The notes: generated by a model from the sequence alone, not told the origin. A stretch of DNA of 64,000 bases from G965212025 sp965237985 (GCA_965237985.1 OZ250161.1:1612001-1676000), one strand, 5' to 3'. Positions 27,717-36,785 are shown, numbered from the stretch's first letter. Numbers and translations are program-made.

Positions 27717-29062
27717 AAACAGCTCTGACCACGTTTCCCTCCGCACATCAGGACAAAAAATGGTTCGCCCTGGTGGTGTGCCTGTTCGTGTTTTGTTGGT
27801 CAAGCCAGGTACAGGCGCAGGCGTCTATTGAAAAGATAGAGGTGCGGGACCTGCCCGACATGACCGAAGTCACGATTGCCCTGGATGCCCCTTTCCGCTA
27901 TCAGTTCTTTGCGCTGAACTCTCCGGACAGGTTGGTTGTTGACCTGTTCGACAGCGCGCCCGAAGCTCCGCGCAAGCTCGTGCCACCTTATACAAGCCAG
28001 CGGGTAAAGAACGTGCGCCATGCTTGGCGGGGACAAAACCACTACCGCGTGGTGTTCGATCTGTCAGGACCGGCAAGTTTTCAAAAGCACACCCGCGCCG
28101 ACCAGTCGATGCACTTGCTGGTCATTGCCATCAAAAGCCAGGTGGCAGCGCAGAAACGAACCAGGAAACCAGACTTGCGAGCCGTAGTCGTGGTCATTGA
28201 TCCGGGCCACGGCGGAAAAGACCCGGGCGCGGTGGGGATCGCCAATGCCCAGGAAAAAAACGTGGTTCTGGGGGTCGCGAAAGCCCTGTATGCGATGTTG
28301 CTGAAAGACTTCGGGATACGACCAGTGTTGACGCGAAGCCATGATGTTTACGTGTCGCTGCGCAACCGCCTGCGGCACTCACGGAACAATCGGGCGGACG
28401 CGGTGTTCTCCCTGCACGTCGACGCAGTGCCACAGCGCTATGTGGAAGGGGTCTCGGTCTATACACTCTCTGAAAAAGGGGCGACAAACGAAGCGGCGCG
28501 CTTGCTTGAAAAACGCGAAAATCTGTACAGCCACGATGAAGATGTCAGCCTCGCTGAAATCGATAAAGACGTGTCCAGCATCATCATTGACATGTCACAA
28601 ACCTCCATGAAAACTCACAGCCTCAAGTTGGCCAAAAAGCTCCTGGCAGCATTGCTCAAAGTAGCTCCGGCACGTACCAGTGAAATACAGTATGGCAACT
28701 TCGCCGTGCTGAAGGCACCGGATTCTCCTTCGGTCCTGGTGGAGCTCGGATACATATCAAACCCTACAGAGGAAGCGGCACTGAAAACCAAGTCGTACCA
28801 GCGGCAACTCGCCGGTGCTTTACGCGCCGGCCTGCTCGCCTATTTTGAACGGAATGCCAGGCGCGACACCCTGCTCGGAAACTATCGCCTGCGGGATTAT
28901 GTGGTGCGCAGAGGCGACACGCTTTCCGGTATCGCCTGGCGTATGAGGTCCAGCGTCGCAATGATTACTACGGCATCAGGACTGAAGTCGCAAAGAATTT
29001 ACGTCGGCCAGCGACTGATGATCCCCACCCTCAAAATCCGGACTGAGGAGGGCTCTCGGTGA
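27629..29062 (+). CDS. N-acetylmuramoyl-L-alanine amidase (AmiB/AmiC type) with AMIN and LysM domains
   Basis: Periplasmic zinc amidase that cleaves peptide stems from septal peptidoglycan. The order is a signal-type hydrophobic segment (KKWFALVVCLFVFCWSS, about residues 43-59), an AMIN domain (about 65-165, IEKIEVRDLPDMTEVTIAL), an Amidase_3 domain (about 185-405: VVIDPGHGGKDPGA, ADAVFSLHVDA, SPSVLVELGYISNP) and a C-terminal LysM (YVVRRGDTLSGIAWRM). The inhibitory helix region is present between the zinc ligands. The start is unsettled: the ATG at 27629 leaves about 40 residues before the signal segment and overlaps tsaE by 88 bases. mutL, the common next gene, is absent; the accessory island begins here. 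Confidence 0.93.
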   Translation: MPRQPDRRNGPTPHRTPEPPPADPNPSDLKTALTTFPSAHQDKKWFALVVCLFVFCWSSQVQAQASIEKIEVRDLPDMTEVTIALDAPFRYQFFALNSPDRLVVDLFDSAPEAPRKLVPPYTSQRVKNVRHAWRGQNHYRVVFDLSGPASFQKHTRADQSMHLLVIAIKSQVAAQKRTRKPDLRAVVVVIDPGHGGKDPGAVGIANAQEKNVVLGVAKALYAMLLKDFGIRPVLTRSHDVYVSLRNRLRHSRNNRADAVFSLHVDAVPQRYVEGVSVYTLSEKGATNEAARLLEKRENLYSHDEDVSLAEIDKDVSSIIIDMSQTSMKTHSLKLAKKLLAALLKVAPARTSEIQYGNFAVLKAPDSPSVLVELGYISNPTEEAALKTKSYQRQLAGALRAGLLAYFERNARRDTLLGNYRLRDYVVRRGDTLSGIAWRMRSSVAMITTASGLKSQRIYVGQRLMIPTLKIRTEEGSR

Positions 29063-29650
29063 ACTCCCAATAGTTTTTACGAGAACAGATTTTTAGGTCC
29101 TTAAACAGGACGGAGCGAGAGTATCCGTTATCGATCCGACAAGCGCTCTGCTAAGAACAGCATGGCGTGTCAGTGCAAAGTATCTTGTGCTGGAAACCTG
29201 GTTACGGTGGCGGCACGGAAAATTCGCATTTCGGGCAACCGAAAATGACGACAGCAGAAAATGCCAGGCTGAAAAATTTGTTGGCTGACATTTCACTGGA
29301 AAAAGTAGTGCTGGGGGATGTGCCGGGGGATGTGCTGGGGGAAAAGCGGTAACGCTGGATGAGCGACGCCAGCCAGCGGTTCAATGTTCAAGGAGACCTC
29401 ATCAACGTTGTCCGTCGCACGACCGGACCTGGATGCCTGCGGTCACTGTGCTTGTTCTAAAATAGGCTTGCTGTGCCTGTGGGATGAGCAAACCTTCGCA
29501 GTGCTTCAGAGGAGACAGTCAGCCTGTGTCAACACATTTGCTTTCCACTGAGTTTATGGAACGGAACAAGTCGGTCATTCCCGAAGAGCTGCGCCGTGTG
29601 GTGGCAGAGGGCCTGCTCCGCAAGAAGGTTGTGCCGACCAAGGATTTTGG
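29063..29650 (+). other. Left boundary region of the accessory island
   Basis: About 590 bases separating the core amidase gene from the type IIG gene. It contains a likely IS3 OrfA remnant (29167-29352) with small GGGGGATGTGC repeats near its 3' end, and a short frame that overlaps the type IIG start. Nothing else is recognisable. In many gammaproteobacteria mutL follows the amidase, so this may be where an insertion displaced it. Confidence 0.4.
29167..29352 (+). pseudogene. Remnant of an IS3-family transposase OrfA (C-terminal part)
   Basis: The frame reads WKPGYGG, then after a short unusual stretch ENARLKNLLADISLEKVVLGDV. This is the pattern of the end of IS3-family OrfA (YGGM, leucine-zipper-like ENxRLKxLLADxSLDxxxLxDVL, KK). 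The helix-turn-helix part and OrfB are missing, and a GDVPGDVLGEKR stretch near the end shows a small internal duplication. The similarity is clear at the zipper but short, so a chance resemblance cannot be excluded. It marks the left edge of the accessory island. Confidence 0.5.
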
Positions 29651-29654
29651 ATGA
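29484..29654 (+). CDS. Small hypothetical frame coupled to the type IIG gene
   Basis: A frame of up to 56 codons (ATG 29484, or GTG 29526 preceded by GAGGAG at 29509-29514) ends in TGA at 29652-29654 and overlaps the ATG of the type IIG gene at 29651 by four bases. The product would end in VVAEGLLRKKVVPTKDFG. No family is recognised. The ATGA overlap is typical of coupled genes, which is the only reason to list it; it may be the end of a truncated gene. Confidence 0.3.
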   Translation: MSKPSQCFRGDSQPVSTHLLSTEFMERNKSVIPEELRRVVAEGLLRKKVVPTKDFG

Positions 29655-32600
29655 AGAAACAGGAAAAGATTGGGATCCGTTCACGTTTGCAGAAACTTTC
29701 GACCCTCAATGGCGAGGATGAAATCCGTTCGGAAGTTGGTGAATTGTTCGAGCTTCTCGGGCTGCCGGACAAGAGCCTTCAACACCGGGTTGGCAGATGG
29801 TTCGCAGATCTGGTTTTTTACTCTGCTCGTTTGGTCATTGAGACCAAAGCCCGTGGCAAAGTAAATCCTGAGGATAGAGGGAGCGGACTTGACGAGACCC
29901 AGAAAGGGCAGCTGGCACGCTATCTTGAGAAACTGACTGCAAAAGAAATTTCTCCCTCTGACCAGCCATGGCGCGGCGTCTTGACCGACGGGGAAACCTG
30001 GCATGTCTACGAATGGAACACAAAGTCCCATCCGGGCCGTGAGAAGAGTGGGCCTCGTTCCTCTCGCGTTGCCGAACCTAGGCCGTCTTTGTATGGGTGG
30101 AATGATGAACGGATGCGCGAGATTCGTCCAAAATTTCAGTTTCAAGCCAAGCATAACGGGCGTGCCGAGAGCTTCATTGAATTTTTTCGCCAATACCTTG
30201 CTCCTGAAAAACGCCGGGGAAAACCTGCTCCCCCGTCGGATTTGGGGACCTCGGTGCTCCAGCCTTTTTTTCATGATTTAGCACAACTTGCTGAGAACGC
30301 CGAAGGAGATCCGCATTTCAACACGAAGTTTCGGGTTTGGAAAAGCGTCCTGAAGGGGGCCGGGCTGTTGCCGCCGGAGGGCATGGTCTCACGTACCCGC
30401 AGGTTGTTCCGGGAACATACGGCACTGGTCGTTACAGCCAGGGGCATTCTCAATGCGATGGGAAAAACAACTCAGCGTGATGCCGGCTTGGACCGAGACT
30501 TGAACAGTGGCTTTGTGTCTTGGTTGCAGGAGGTCACTGGGGGGGCAGAACGTACCCGGCAGTTGTTTCAGGATCTCGAAAAGTACGAATGGCGCGGTAC
30601 CACCAGAGATGTGATGCGCACCGCCTACGAGCAATTGATCAAGGCAGAAGATCGCAAGGAATTCGGCGAATACTACACTCCAGATTGGCTGGCTACTGCC
30701 GTCTGCGAGGACGTTTTGGATGTGGACTGGTTGAACCACGCCTTGGCCGCTGCCCGGCAGGCGCTCACGAGCCGAAGAGCCAGAGAATCTCGGATAGAAC
30801 CCCTGCTGGGGATCGGTGTGTTGGATCCGGCTTGTGGTTCGGGAACCTTTCTGTTCCATGCGGCGCGCCGAATTGTAGACCATGCAGTTCGGGAACGTGG
30901 GTTTTCCCCTAAAGAAGCTTGCCATGCTGCAGCCATTCTGGTTCATGGCATGGATATCCACCCGGTAGCGGTGGAAATGTCACGGGCGGTTTTGCGCACT
31001 GCCCTGCCCGACCTGGACGATCAGGATGCAGAGCACTTGTCGGTTTACGTTGGCGATTCCCTGCAGACTGACGAGTTTCAGAGTGGAACCCTTTTGGGCA
31101 AAGATACAGTCTATGTTCAGTCCACAAAAGATCATTCCATTGAAATTCCACGTGATCTGTTGAGCCGACCGGATTTTTCCGTGCTCATTGAATGCCTGGT
31201 CGGTGCCGCGTTAGAAAAAGAACCGCTGAACTTGTGCGAATTTGAGATGGACAAGAGTCTGGAAAAGAAATTGCAGATTGCCTATCGGGCGCTCAAGAAA
31301 ATTTGTCGGGACGAGGGCAATCATGTTTGGGCTTGGAAAATTCGGAATACAGCGAAACCGCTGCAATTGACTGGATCAGGAGTTGACCGTCTGATTGGGA
31401 ATCCTCCCTGGATTGTGTCGAACGATACCCCGGAAGGAGTACGCAAGCAGGCGTTCAAGGAAATGACAAAGGGCTATGGACTTCGAGACCCGAAGCTGCA
31501 CAGAAGTTCCGCGAAAGGCGATCTGGCAGCTTTATTTGCGGTGCGTGCCATTGATTTGTATTTGGCGTCGGGTGACGGTCGCAAGGGCGGAGGCGGGGTA
31601 GCGAAGCGTTTTGCCTTTGTTTTGCCTGGTTCTGCCCTGATCAACCAAGTATGGAGACCTTTTCGCACTGGGAACTGGCAAGGAAAGCAACACAGAGTGG
31701 AAGCGACTCTGGAAACTCCGTGGGATTTGGGAGGGGTCAAAGAAGCACCTTTTCCACATGCGCCGAACCAGGCGTGCGTGGTTCGGGGGTACTTGGGGGC
31801 AGCGCAACAACTTCCCAAGGCGATTTTCTGGAAGGCAAGCGACGTGGAACTTGAGCAAGACTGGGAGACTGCGCGCAGACTTATCCGACAAAGTTCCGGA
31901 TCTGAAGCCTTCCCTGAGCCGAAGGCAAGCCTGTATGTGCGCGAATTTCATCTCGGTGTGATGTTGAGGCCACTGTGCCTGGGACTGACGACCGATTGGG
32001 AAAGCCGTGGAGATCTGATCCGATTCACCACTTACCGTTCCACGAAGGGACCTTGGAAAGGGAAACAGTACAGAGGCGAAATGGAAGCAGAAGCGACACA
32101 TTCACTGTTGCGTTCCCAAACGCTTCGCGCTTTTCGTGCTCTCCCGGACGCATTGCTGCTCGCTCCGTTGCGCGACGAGTCCATCGCGGATTTGGAAACC
32201 TGGCCCAAGGCTTGGTTGCCCAAGGCCCGCAAGTGGTTTCGGGAACATGAAAAAGTCTTCCAGAAATATCGTAGTTCGAAGTCTGCTCCTTCGCTACTGG
32301 GGAATATTAATTGGAAGAACACCTTCACACGGCAGTATCTACGAGCTTTGAAATCGCCCAAGGCACTGCGCAAAGTTGTTTATAACGCGTCAGGGAGCTC
32401 GCTTCGTGCCGCGCGTGTTGTACTTGGTTTGGCGGTCAATGCGAAGTGTTACTACGCAATACTGACAAGCGAGAAAGCAGCAGCTTACCTTGTGGCCACA
32501 TTGAACGCACCGTGTCTATTGCCGGCTTGGAACCATTACAAGACAAGCAGGCTGGATTACGATTTGAACCCTTTGCGAAGCGTGCCGGTTCCTGTTTTTG

Positions 32601-32758
32601 ACAAAACTGACGAACTGCACCTGGATTTGGTGGGAGCCTGCCTGGCAGCCGAACAGGCGGTGGCCCAAAGCAACTCGGCCAAAGATGAGATCCCTCATGA
32701 GATACTTGAGCGGATTGACCGTTGTGTGCGTAGCTTGCTCAAGGAATATGTTCAGTGA
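29651..32758 (+). CDS. Type IIG restriction-modification enzyme (fused nuclease and N6-adenine methyltransferase)
   Basis: A 1035-residue single-chain restriction-modification protein. The N-terminal PD-(D/E)xK nuclease motif is ADLVFYSARLVIETKARG, about residues 51-68 (D...ETK). A helical linker follows to about residue 330. The gamma-class adenine methyltransferase has EFGEYYTPDWLA, motif I VLDPACGSGTFLFHAA near residue 390 and motif IV NPPW near residue 584. The C-terminal about 400 residues should hold target recognition and contain NHYKTSRLDYDLNPLRSVPVP, common to Eco57I-like enzymes. The start has AAGGA eight bases upstream. It is a defence gene in the accessory island; all key motifs are intact. 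Confidence 0.9.
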   Translation: MKKQEKIGIRSRLQKLSTLNGEDEIRSEVGELFELLGLPDKSLQHRVGRWFADLVFYSARLVIETKARGKVNPEDRGSGLDETQKGQLARYLEKLTAKEISPSDQPWRGVLTDGETWHVYEWNTKSHPGREKSGPRSSRVAEPRPSLYGWNDERMREIRPKFQFQAKHNGRAESFIEFFRQYLAPEKRRGKPAPPSDLGTSVLQPFFHDLAQLAENAEGDPHFNTKFRVWKSVLKGAGLLPPEGMVSRTRRLFREHTALVVTARGILNAMGKTTQRDAGLDRDLNSGFVSWLQEVTGGAERTRQLFQDLEKYEWRGTTRDVMRTAYEQLIKAEDRKEFGEYYTPDWLATAVCEDVLDVDWLNHALAAARQALTSRRARESRIEPLLGIGVLDPACGSGTFLFHAARRIVDHAVRERGFSPKEACHAAAILVHGMDIHPVAVEMSRAVLRTALPDLDDQDAEHLSVYVGDSLQTDEFQSGTLLGKDTVYVQSTKDHSIEIPRDLLSRPDFSVLIECLVGAALEKEPLNLCEFEMDKSLEKKLQIAYRALKKICRDEGNHVWAWKIRNTAKPLQLTGSGVDRLIGNPPWIVSNDTPEGVRKQAFKEMTKGYGLRDPKLHRSSAKGDLAALFAVRAIDLYLASGDGRKGGGGVAKRFAFVLPGSALINQVWRPFRTGNWQGKQHRVEATLETPWDLGGVKEAPFPHAPNQACVVRGYLGAAQQLPKAIFWKASDVELEQDWETARRLIRQSSGSEAFPEPKASLYVREFHLGVMLRPLCLGLTTDWESRGDLIRFTTYRSTKGPWKGKQYRGEMEAEATHSLLRSQTLRAFRALPDALLLAPLRDESIADLETWPKAWLPKARKWFREHEKVFQKYRSSKSAPSLLGNINWKNTFTRQYLRALKSPKALRKVVYNASGSSLRAARVVLGLAVNAKCYYAILTSEKAAAYLVATLNAPCLLPAWNHYKTSRLDYDLNPLRSVPVPVFDKTDELHLDLVGACLAAEQAVAQSNSAKDEIPHEILERIDRCVRSLLKEYVQ

Positions 32759-32900
32759 ATATCGTCGGTGACACAGTCTCCCCATGACATGTTTTCGTAT
32801 TGTTTAGAGCGAGGAAAGCAATCTCCACAAGAACCAGAAATGGTTCCCCACCGTGCTTCGGAACAAGATCTTTTTTTATGACATGGTTTTCAAAAAGTAT

Positions 32901-32925
32901 CCCTCAAATAAGATACATTTGAGGG
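32901..32925. terminator. Perfect 9-bp inverted repeat, hairpin or operator downstream of the type IIG gene
   Basis: Arms CCCTCAAAT (32901-32909) and ATTTGAGGG (32917-32925) flank a 7-base spacer AAGATAC. It lies about 140 bases after the type IIG stop. No T-run follows, so rho-independent termination is doubtful, and a protein-binding palindrome is equally possible. Confidence 0.4.
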
Positions 32926-33117
32926 TATCCGCAGGGGAGTGAGGCATTTTTTGTTTTTGGACATCCCTGCGGCTGCTTGAAGAGTTTTGCAGTTCCGGTA
33001 TCGCTCAGGTCAAGTCTCAGGGCAATGCACTTCAATGTCGCCTCGCCCATCTCCCAGCTCGAAGCTCCTAAGCCGCCACGCTGAAAAATTTCTTGCGACC
33101 GCCAGTCATCGGTCTCG

Positions 33118-33213
33118 CCTGTTCAGGGGCCACGAAATTGGGTGGCTTGTTCCCCAATGTCTACGTGCCTGCCTGTTCAGGGGCCACGAAATTGGGTGGC
33201 TTGTTCCCCAATG
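33118..33213. repeat. Direct repeat, 2 copies of about 43 bp with a 54-bp period
   Basis: The segment from GCCTGTTCAGGGGCCACG to TTGTTCCCCAATG is present twice without change, separated by an 11-base spacer. It is not linked to the end of any gene, unlike the large arrays elsewhere in the window. Confidence 0.9.
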
Positions 33214-33622
33214 CTCAAGATATTCAGACCCCAGTCATTTGTGGTACTTTCGGTTGCCCAACTCCGAAAACTGCGCGCTTCCGTCAACCCCCTCGGTTTC
33301 CTGGTGTGTTTTGACTAGACGGCTTGTTATTTGAAGCGAATGTTCCCGCAAACCAGTGCAGAACATGTACGTCTGGCTCAGGGTTTCTCAGTTTTGTTGC
33401 ATCAGTATGCTACAGTTCGTGCGTCCAATTTACCTTCCAGTTTGCCTATGCTTTTATATAGGTTTGTTAGTTTTCCCATCTCTAGTTTTGTGCTCTTTTA
33501 TCCCTTCCGCGCCAGCGTCCACTTTCGTGTCAAGACTTCCCAGATAGAACACCCCCCCTCCCAGAACCACCAAAATTCCAAGTGCCTTTTATGTGTAATT
33601 CCCATTGTTTTAGAGCGTGACA

Positions 33623-34855
33623 ATGCCTCGGATTCTTGAAAAAATTTCGCCGTGCACCATGAAATGGGCGAGAGTAGATGCAGGCTATCGGACTATCGAG
33701 AGAGCCGCCAAAAAATTATGCCAAGCTGCGGAAAGAATCAGAGGATGGGAAGAGGGGAAGAAGCTTCCTACGGCAGCTCAGCTCAGAGAAGTCGCCAAGA
33801 CGTACCACCGGCCGATTTGCTTCTTTTATCTAAAAGAAGTTCCTGAACAGTTCAAGATTCAAAGGCCCGTGGACTTTCGACACCTGTCTTCGGATGTTCA
33901 CGAACGCTGGACTCCCAACCTGATGTTGATGATCAGACAGGCACATGACCGGCAGGACTGGGCGCGCGAACTGTTGGGTGATGAAGCGGGAAGCCAGAAT
34001 TGGGTCGCCTCCGTCGACGAAGGAAGCGATCCTAAAGCACTCGCTAAAAAAATACGAAATTGGCTGGGGATCTCTGAACAGAAACAGCGAGGGTTTTCCA
34101 ATCCGGGGGGTTTTCTCAATGAACTGGTCCGCCTTGCCGAAAACAGGGGAGTCTTTGTTTCTCGTCATCGGCCCGACCAGAACAGATACCGGTCTATTGA
34201 GCCCGAAATATTCAGAGGAATCGCGCTCAAAGATGCTGTCGCTCCTTTGGTGGTGATTAATCCAAAAGATGCAATCAGAGGGCAAATTTTCACTCTGCTT
34301 CATGAGCTGGCGCATTTGTGGATGGATGCACCCGGGCTGTCAAATCGAGAACCAGATAAACGAGAAGATACTAGAAACAGAAGAATTGAAGTTGCCTGCA
34401 ACCGCATTGCCGCGCAGGTCTTGATGCCAAAGAACTGGTTTCTGGCCGAGTGGAAAAAGTGTTCCGGCCTCTCGGATGATGCTATGAGAATAAAGGAGGT
34501 TGCTGGAGTTTTTTCAGTCAGCAGAGAAAGTGTTGCACGGCGGCGGCTTGACGAGGGTGAAATTACTTGGAATCAGTACATTGAATTTCGTAAAAGGTAC
34601 CAGGAGGATTGGCGAGCAGAAAAAGCGAGAAAAAAAGAGCAGGCTTCTCAGAAGTCAAGATTTGGAGGTATGGCGAGCGGGTTGCGCATCTGTTTGGAAA
34701 ACGGGAAAAAGCTGGCCCGTCTGGCTTTGGAGAACTATCAAGATCAGGAAATAAGCGCCATCGAGGTTTCTCGAGCACTGAACATGAAAGTCGCACATCT
34801 TGGGAAGCTTGCAAAAGCGGTTGACATTGATCTGCCTGACTGGCGGGATGTATGA
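33623..34855 (+). CDS. XRE-type HTH and ImmA/IrrE family metallopeptidase
   Basis: A 410-residue protein. An N-terminal helix-turn-helix-like region (about residues 10-60; RVDAGYRTIERAAKKL, GWEEGKKLPTAAQLREVAK) is followed by an ImmA/IrrE-type zinc peptidase with LLHELAHLW near residue 227 and a downstream acidic residue in RRIEVACNRIAAQVLMP. Such proteins cleave repressors (ImmA, IrrE) or act as regulators in toxin-antitoxin-like pairs. The start at ATG 33623 matches the usual N-terminus; GTG 33617 is also in frame. It overlaps the DUF4411 gene by four bases. Together the two resemble a Xre-COG2856 plus PIN-like pair; that role is inferred from arrangement and families. Confidence 0.88.
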   Translation: MPRILEKISPCTMKWARVDAGYRTIERAAKKLCQAAERIRGWEEGKKLPTAAQLREVAKTYHRPICFFYLKEVPEQFKIQRPVDFRHLSSDVHERWTPNLMLMIRQAHDRQDWARELLGDEAGSQNWVASVDEGSDPKALAKKIRNWLGISEQKQRGFSNPGGFLNELVRLAENRGVFVSRHRPDQNRYRSIEPEIFRGIALKDAVAPLVVINPKDAIRGQIFTLLHELAHLWMDAPGLSNREPDKREDTRNRRIEVACNRIAAQVLMPKNWFLAEWKKCSGLSDDAMRIKEVAGVFSVSRESVARRRLDEGEITWNQYIEFRKRYQEDWRAEKARKKEQASQKSRFGGMASGLRICLENGKKLARLALENYQDQEISAIEVSRALNMKVAHLGKLAKAVDIDLPDWRDV

Positions 34856-35376
34856 CTGAAGAAGGCTTAGAAACAGAGGAGCCAGTTTATTGCATTGATT
34901 CATCAAGCCTGATAGCTATGTGGAAAGAGAGATATCCGAAAGAGGTTTTTCCTTCCTTGTGGGAGAACAAGCTAAGAGGGCTCGTGAAATGCAGGCTTGG
35001 GGTGTGCAAACAAGTGTGGCAGGAAATTGACCACCCGGACTTAAAAGAGTCTCTTTCCAAGATGGGGTTGGACGAAGGACATCTCTTGCCTGAATGCCAA
35101 GACCTAAAAAACAGGGTCGCGGAAATTATAAACAAGCATCCCGCATGGGCCAAGGGAGATGGGGGAAGAGAAGTGGCTGACCCGTATATCATTGCCTTTG
35201 CAAAAGAGCAGGGTATGGTGGTTGTAACAGAAGAGTTGCCCTTTGATAAAACAAAGCCAGGGGCGGAGAGGAAAAGAAGAAGTTCTGGCCCCAAGATTCC
35301 TGATGTCTGCAAAGAAATGGGTGTTGAGTATATGACCCTGCTGAGTTTGTTCAGAAACGAGAGGTGGAAATTTTAG
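34852..35376 (+). CDS. DUF4411 PIN-like domain protein, probable toxin partner
   Basis: A 174-residue protein with PIN-type features. An acidic strand start is in YCIDSSSLIAMWKERYP, a conserved D lies in VADPYIIAFAKEQGMVVVTEE near residue 120, and the C-terminus has IPDVCKEMGVEYMTLLSLFR. DUF4411 genes are commonly found right after ImmA/IrrE-type genes, as here, with an ATGA overlap. PIN domains are usually ribonucleases that need acidic residues for metal binding, so a toxin role is plausible but unproven. No truncation is apparent. Confidence 0.8.
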   Translation: MTEEGLETEEPVYCIDSSSLIAMWKERYPKEVFPSLWENKLRGLVKCRLGVCKQVWQEIDHPDLKESLSKMGLDEGHLLPECQDLKNRVAEIINKHPAWAKGDGGREVADPYIIAFAKEQGMVVVTEELPFDKTKPGAERKRRSSGPKIPDVCKEMGVEYMTLLSLFRNERWKF

Positions 35377-36163
35377 CCGGGCAGGAAGTGAGGTGTCCTT
35401 GGTTTTTGCTACAGAACGTTATCCGAAAGGGTATTTCGAGTGCTTGTTAACGCCGCCTGATTCCTCCTGTTCAGTTCTTTATCCGACGGCTCGACAGCTT
35501 GGCCGGTCAGGTGGATTTTCTCAGGTCTCCAAGTAGCAAGTGATTGGCGGATGCTTTTGCTGTGAGTTTCACAGATGGATTCCAAACTGGCGAGAAAAGG
35601 TGGCTGAATGGCGTTTGATGACCTGCCAATGCCAGAGTACACGGAACAACTAGATGGCATAAATTCACTGGGCGAGATAGCGACATCAGCATTCACCGGG
35701 AAGCGAAAATGTCGCCAGGCTTTCGCACATTGAAGCAGGACTTGATTCAAAAAGCAGTTCAGTGTGGTGACCGGGTGCCGGGTTGTAGGCTTGTTGTTTG
35801 CTCCTGCTTGTTCATGGGTGGCGCCCCTGTTCGGTTGATGTTTGTTCCTGTCGTTATCAATGTCGGCTTCAGTGTGTCAGTAATGGGGGTTGAAGTTATG
35901 TTCACACAGATTTTGACAGTTGCGTTTTCTCGCGTCATCTGTGTTATAGTCGGGAACCCGTTTTGGCGGCGAAGTGGTGAGGGTTGCGTCCGGGGGTTGG
36001 TTGGGTCTTTCGGTGTGGGGTCTCCCATGCTATGGGGGCTCGCTTTCAGGTTCACCGGTGGTGAGCCAAGGCGCACTCGAGGAACGGGTTTGCCGCAGTA
36101 TGGACAGTGAACGCTGGTCGGGGATGCGTTCGCTTACAGTTTATTCAACAGCGAGGTCTCGAT
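35377..36163. other. Non-coding stretch upstream of the CesT-like gene
   Basis: About 790 bases with no convincing gene. A 41-codon frame, ATG 35608 to TGA 35733 (MAFDDLPMPEYTEQLDG...), has AAGGTGG six bases upstream and could be a small gene, but its product resembles nothing known. A TTGACA (35913-35918) and a TATAGT (35945-35950) occur upstream of the chaperone gene but are 26 bases apart, too far for one standard promoter. The part from 35960 to 36060 is unusually G-rich. Confidence 0.35.
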
Positions 36164-36679
36164 ATGTATGCAGTAGATCAATTGCTCAAGGAATTCGGAG
36201 AAGAGGTCGGGATTCCAGAGCTGGTTTTTGATGAGGAAGGCTACTGTACGCTTTCCTTTGACGACACGATTGTCACGCTTTCTAAAAGGGAAAATCAGGA
36301 AAGGCTGGTTTTCTACGCCGACGTGGGGCTTTTGCCTACGCCTCCTCCCAAGGACATTCTGCTGGGATTGCTGGAAGCGAATGCATTGCACAGAGCTGTT
36401 GGTGATGGTGCCATCGGGATTCATACTGATGAAAGCCATAACATGACCATCGTGGTTTATTCCTTGTTATTGCGGGTCGCCAACATCGATAAGGCTGTTT
36501 TTGAATCCGCCCTGAAAGAGTTCATTGAAATTTCTGAAGTTTGGACAAAACACTTGGCGGATGCCGACAAGAAATATATTTCAAAAGATGAGGAAGACAA
36601 GAAATCCGGTGGTGGGAAGGGAGATGCCGTCGAAAGTACCGGTGGTGCTGCCCCAGGTGGCGGCGGAATGAGAGTTTGA
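36164..36679 (+). CDS. CesT/Tir-type type III secretion chaperone homologue
   Basis: A 171-residue acidic protein with the class I type III secretion chaperone pattern: an N-terminal helix (VDQLLKEFGEEVGIPEL), a strand set (FDEEGYCTLSFDDTIVTLS), the helix DILLGLLEANAL, the strand AIGIHTDESHNMTIVVYSL, and a C-terminal helix ending in FIEISEVWTKHL. The tail after about residue 145 is glycine-rich and probably flexible. These chaperones dimerise and escort effectors to the secretion machine. No effector or secretion gene is next to it. The start at 36164 has GAGGT six bases upstream. The family call is good; the function in this setting is unknown. Confidence 0.75.
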   Translation: MYAVDQLLKEFGEEVGIPELVFDEEGYCTLSFDDTIVTLSKRENQERLVFYADVGLLPTPPPKDILLGLLEANALHRAVGDGAIGIHTDESHNMTIVVYSLLLRVANIDKAVFESALKEFIEISEVWTKHLADADKKYISKDEEDKKSGGGKGDAVESTGGAAPGGGGMRV

Positions 36680-36785
36680 GGTTTTGTTTGCCTAGGGCTT
36701 TTGGGTTTTTAGCTGAGGAGCCGATAGCACTTTAGATTGTTTCCCTCAGGTGGGTTCGATGGTGTTTTCGTTCCCTACGTTGGGG

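Larger units (their letters stand above)
32759..33622. other. Non-coding stretch between the type IIG gene and the ImmA-like gene
   Basis: About 860 bases, AT-richer than the flanking genes towards the right. It contains the hairpin at 32901-32925 and a 43-base direct repeat at 33118-33213. No frame in it has a recognisable product or ribosome site. The promoter of the downstream gene pair should lie in the AT-rich part near 33430-33500 (TTTATATAGG), but no convincing -35/-10 pair could be fixed. Confidence 0.45.

Noticed and set aside
35913..35950. Promoter TTGACA...TATAGT upstream of the chaperone gene
   Set aside because: The spacing of 26 bases is too long for a standard sigma70 promoter, and no better pairing was found.
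35709..36110. A 133-codon frame upstream of the chaperone gene
   Set aside because: No family signature, odd composition and no ribosome site; the chaperone has its own good start at 36164.
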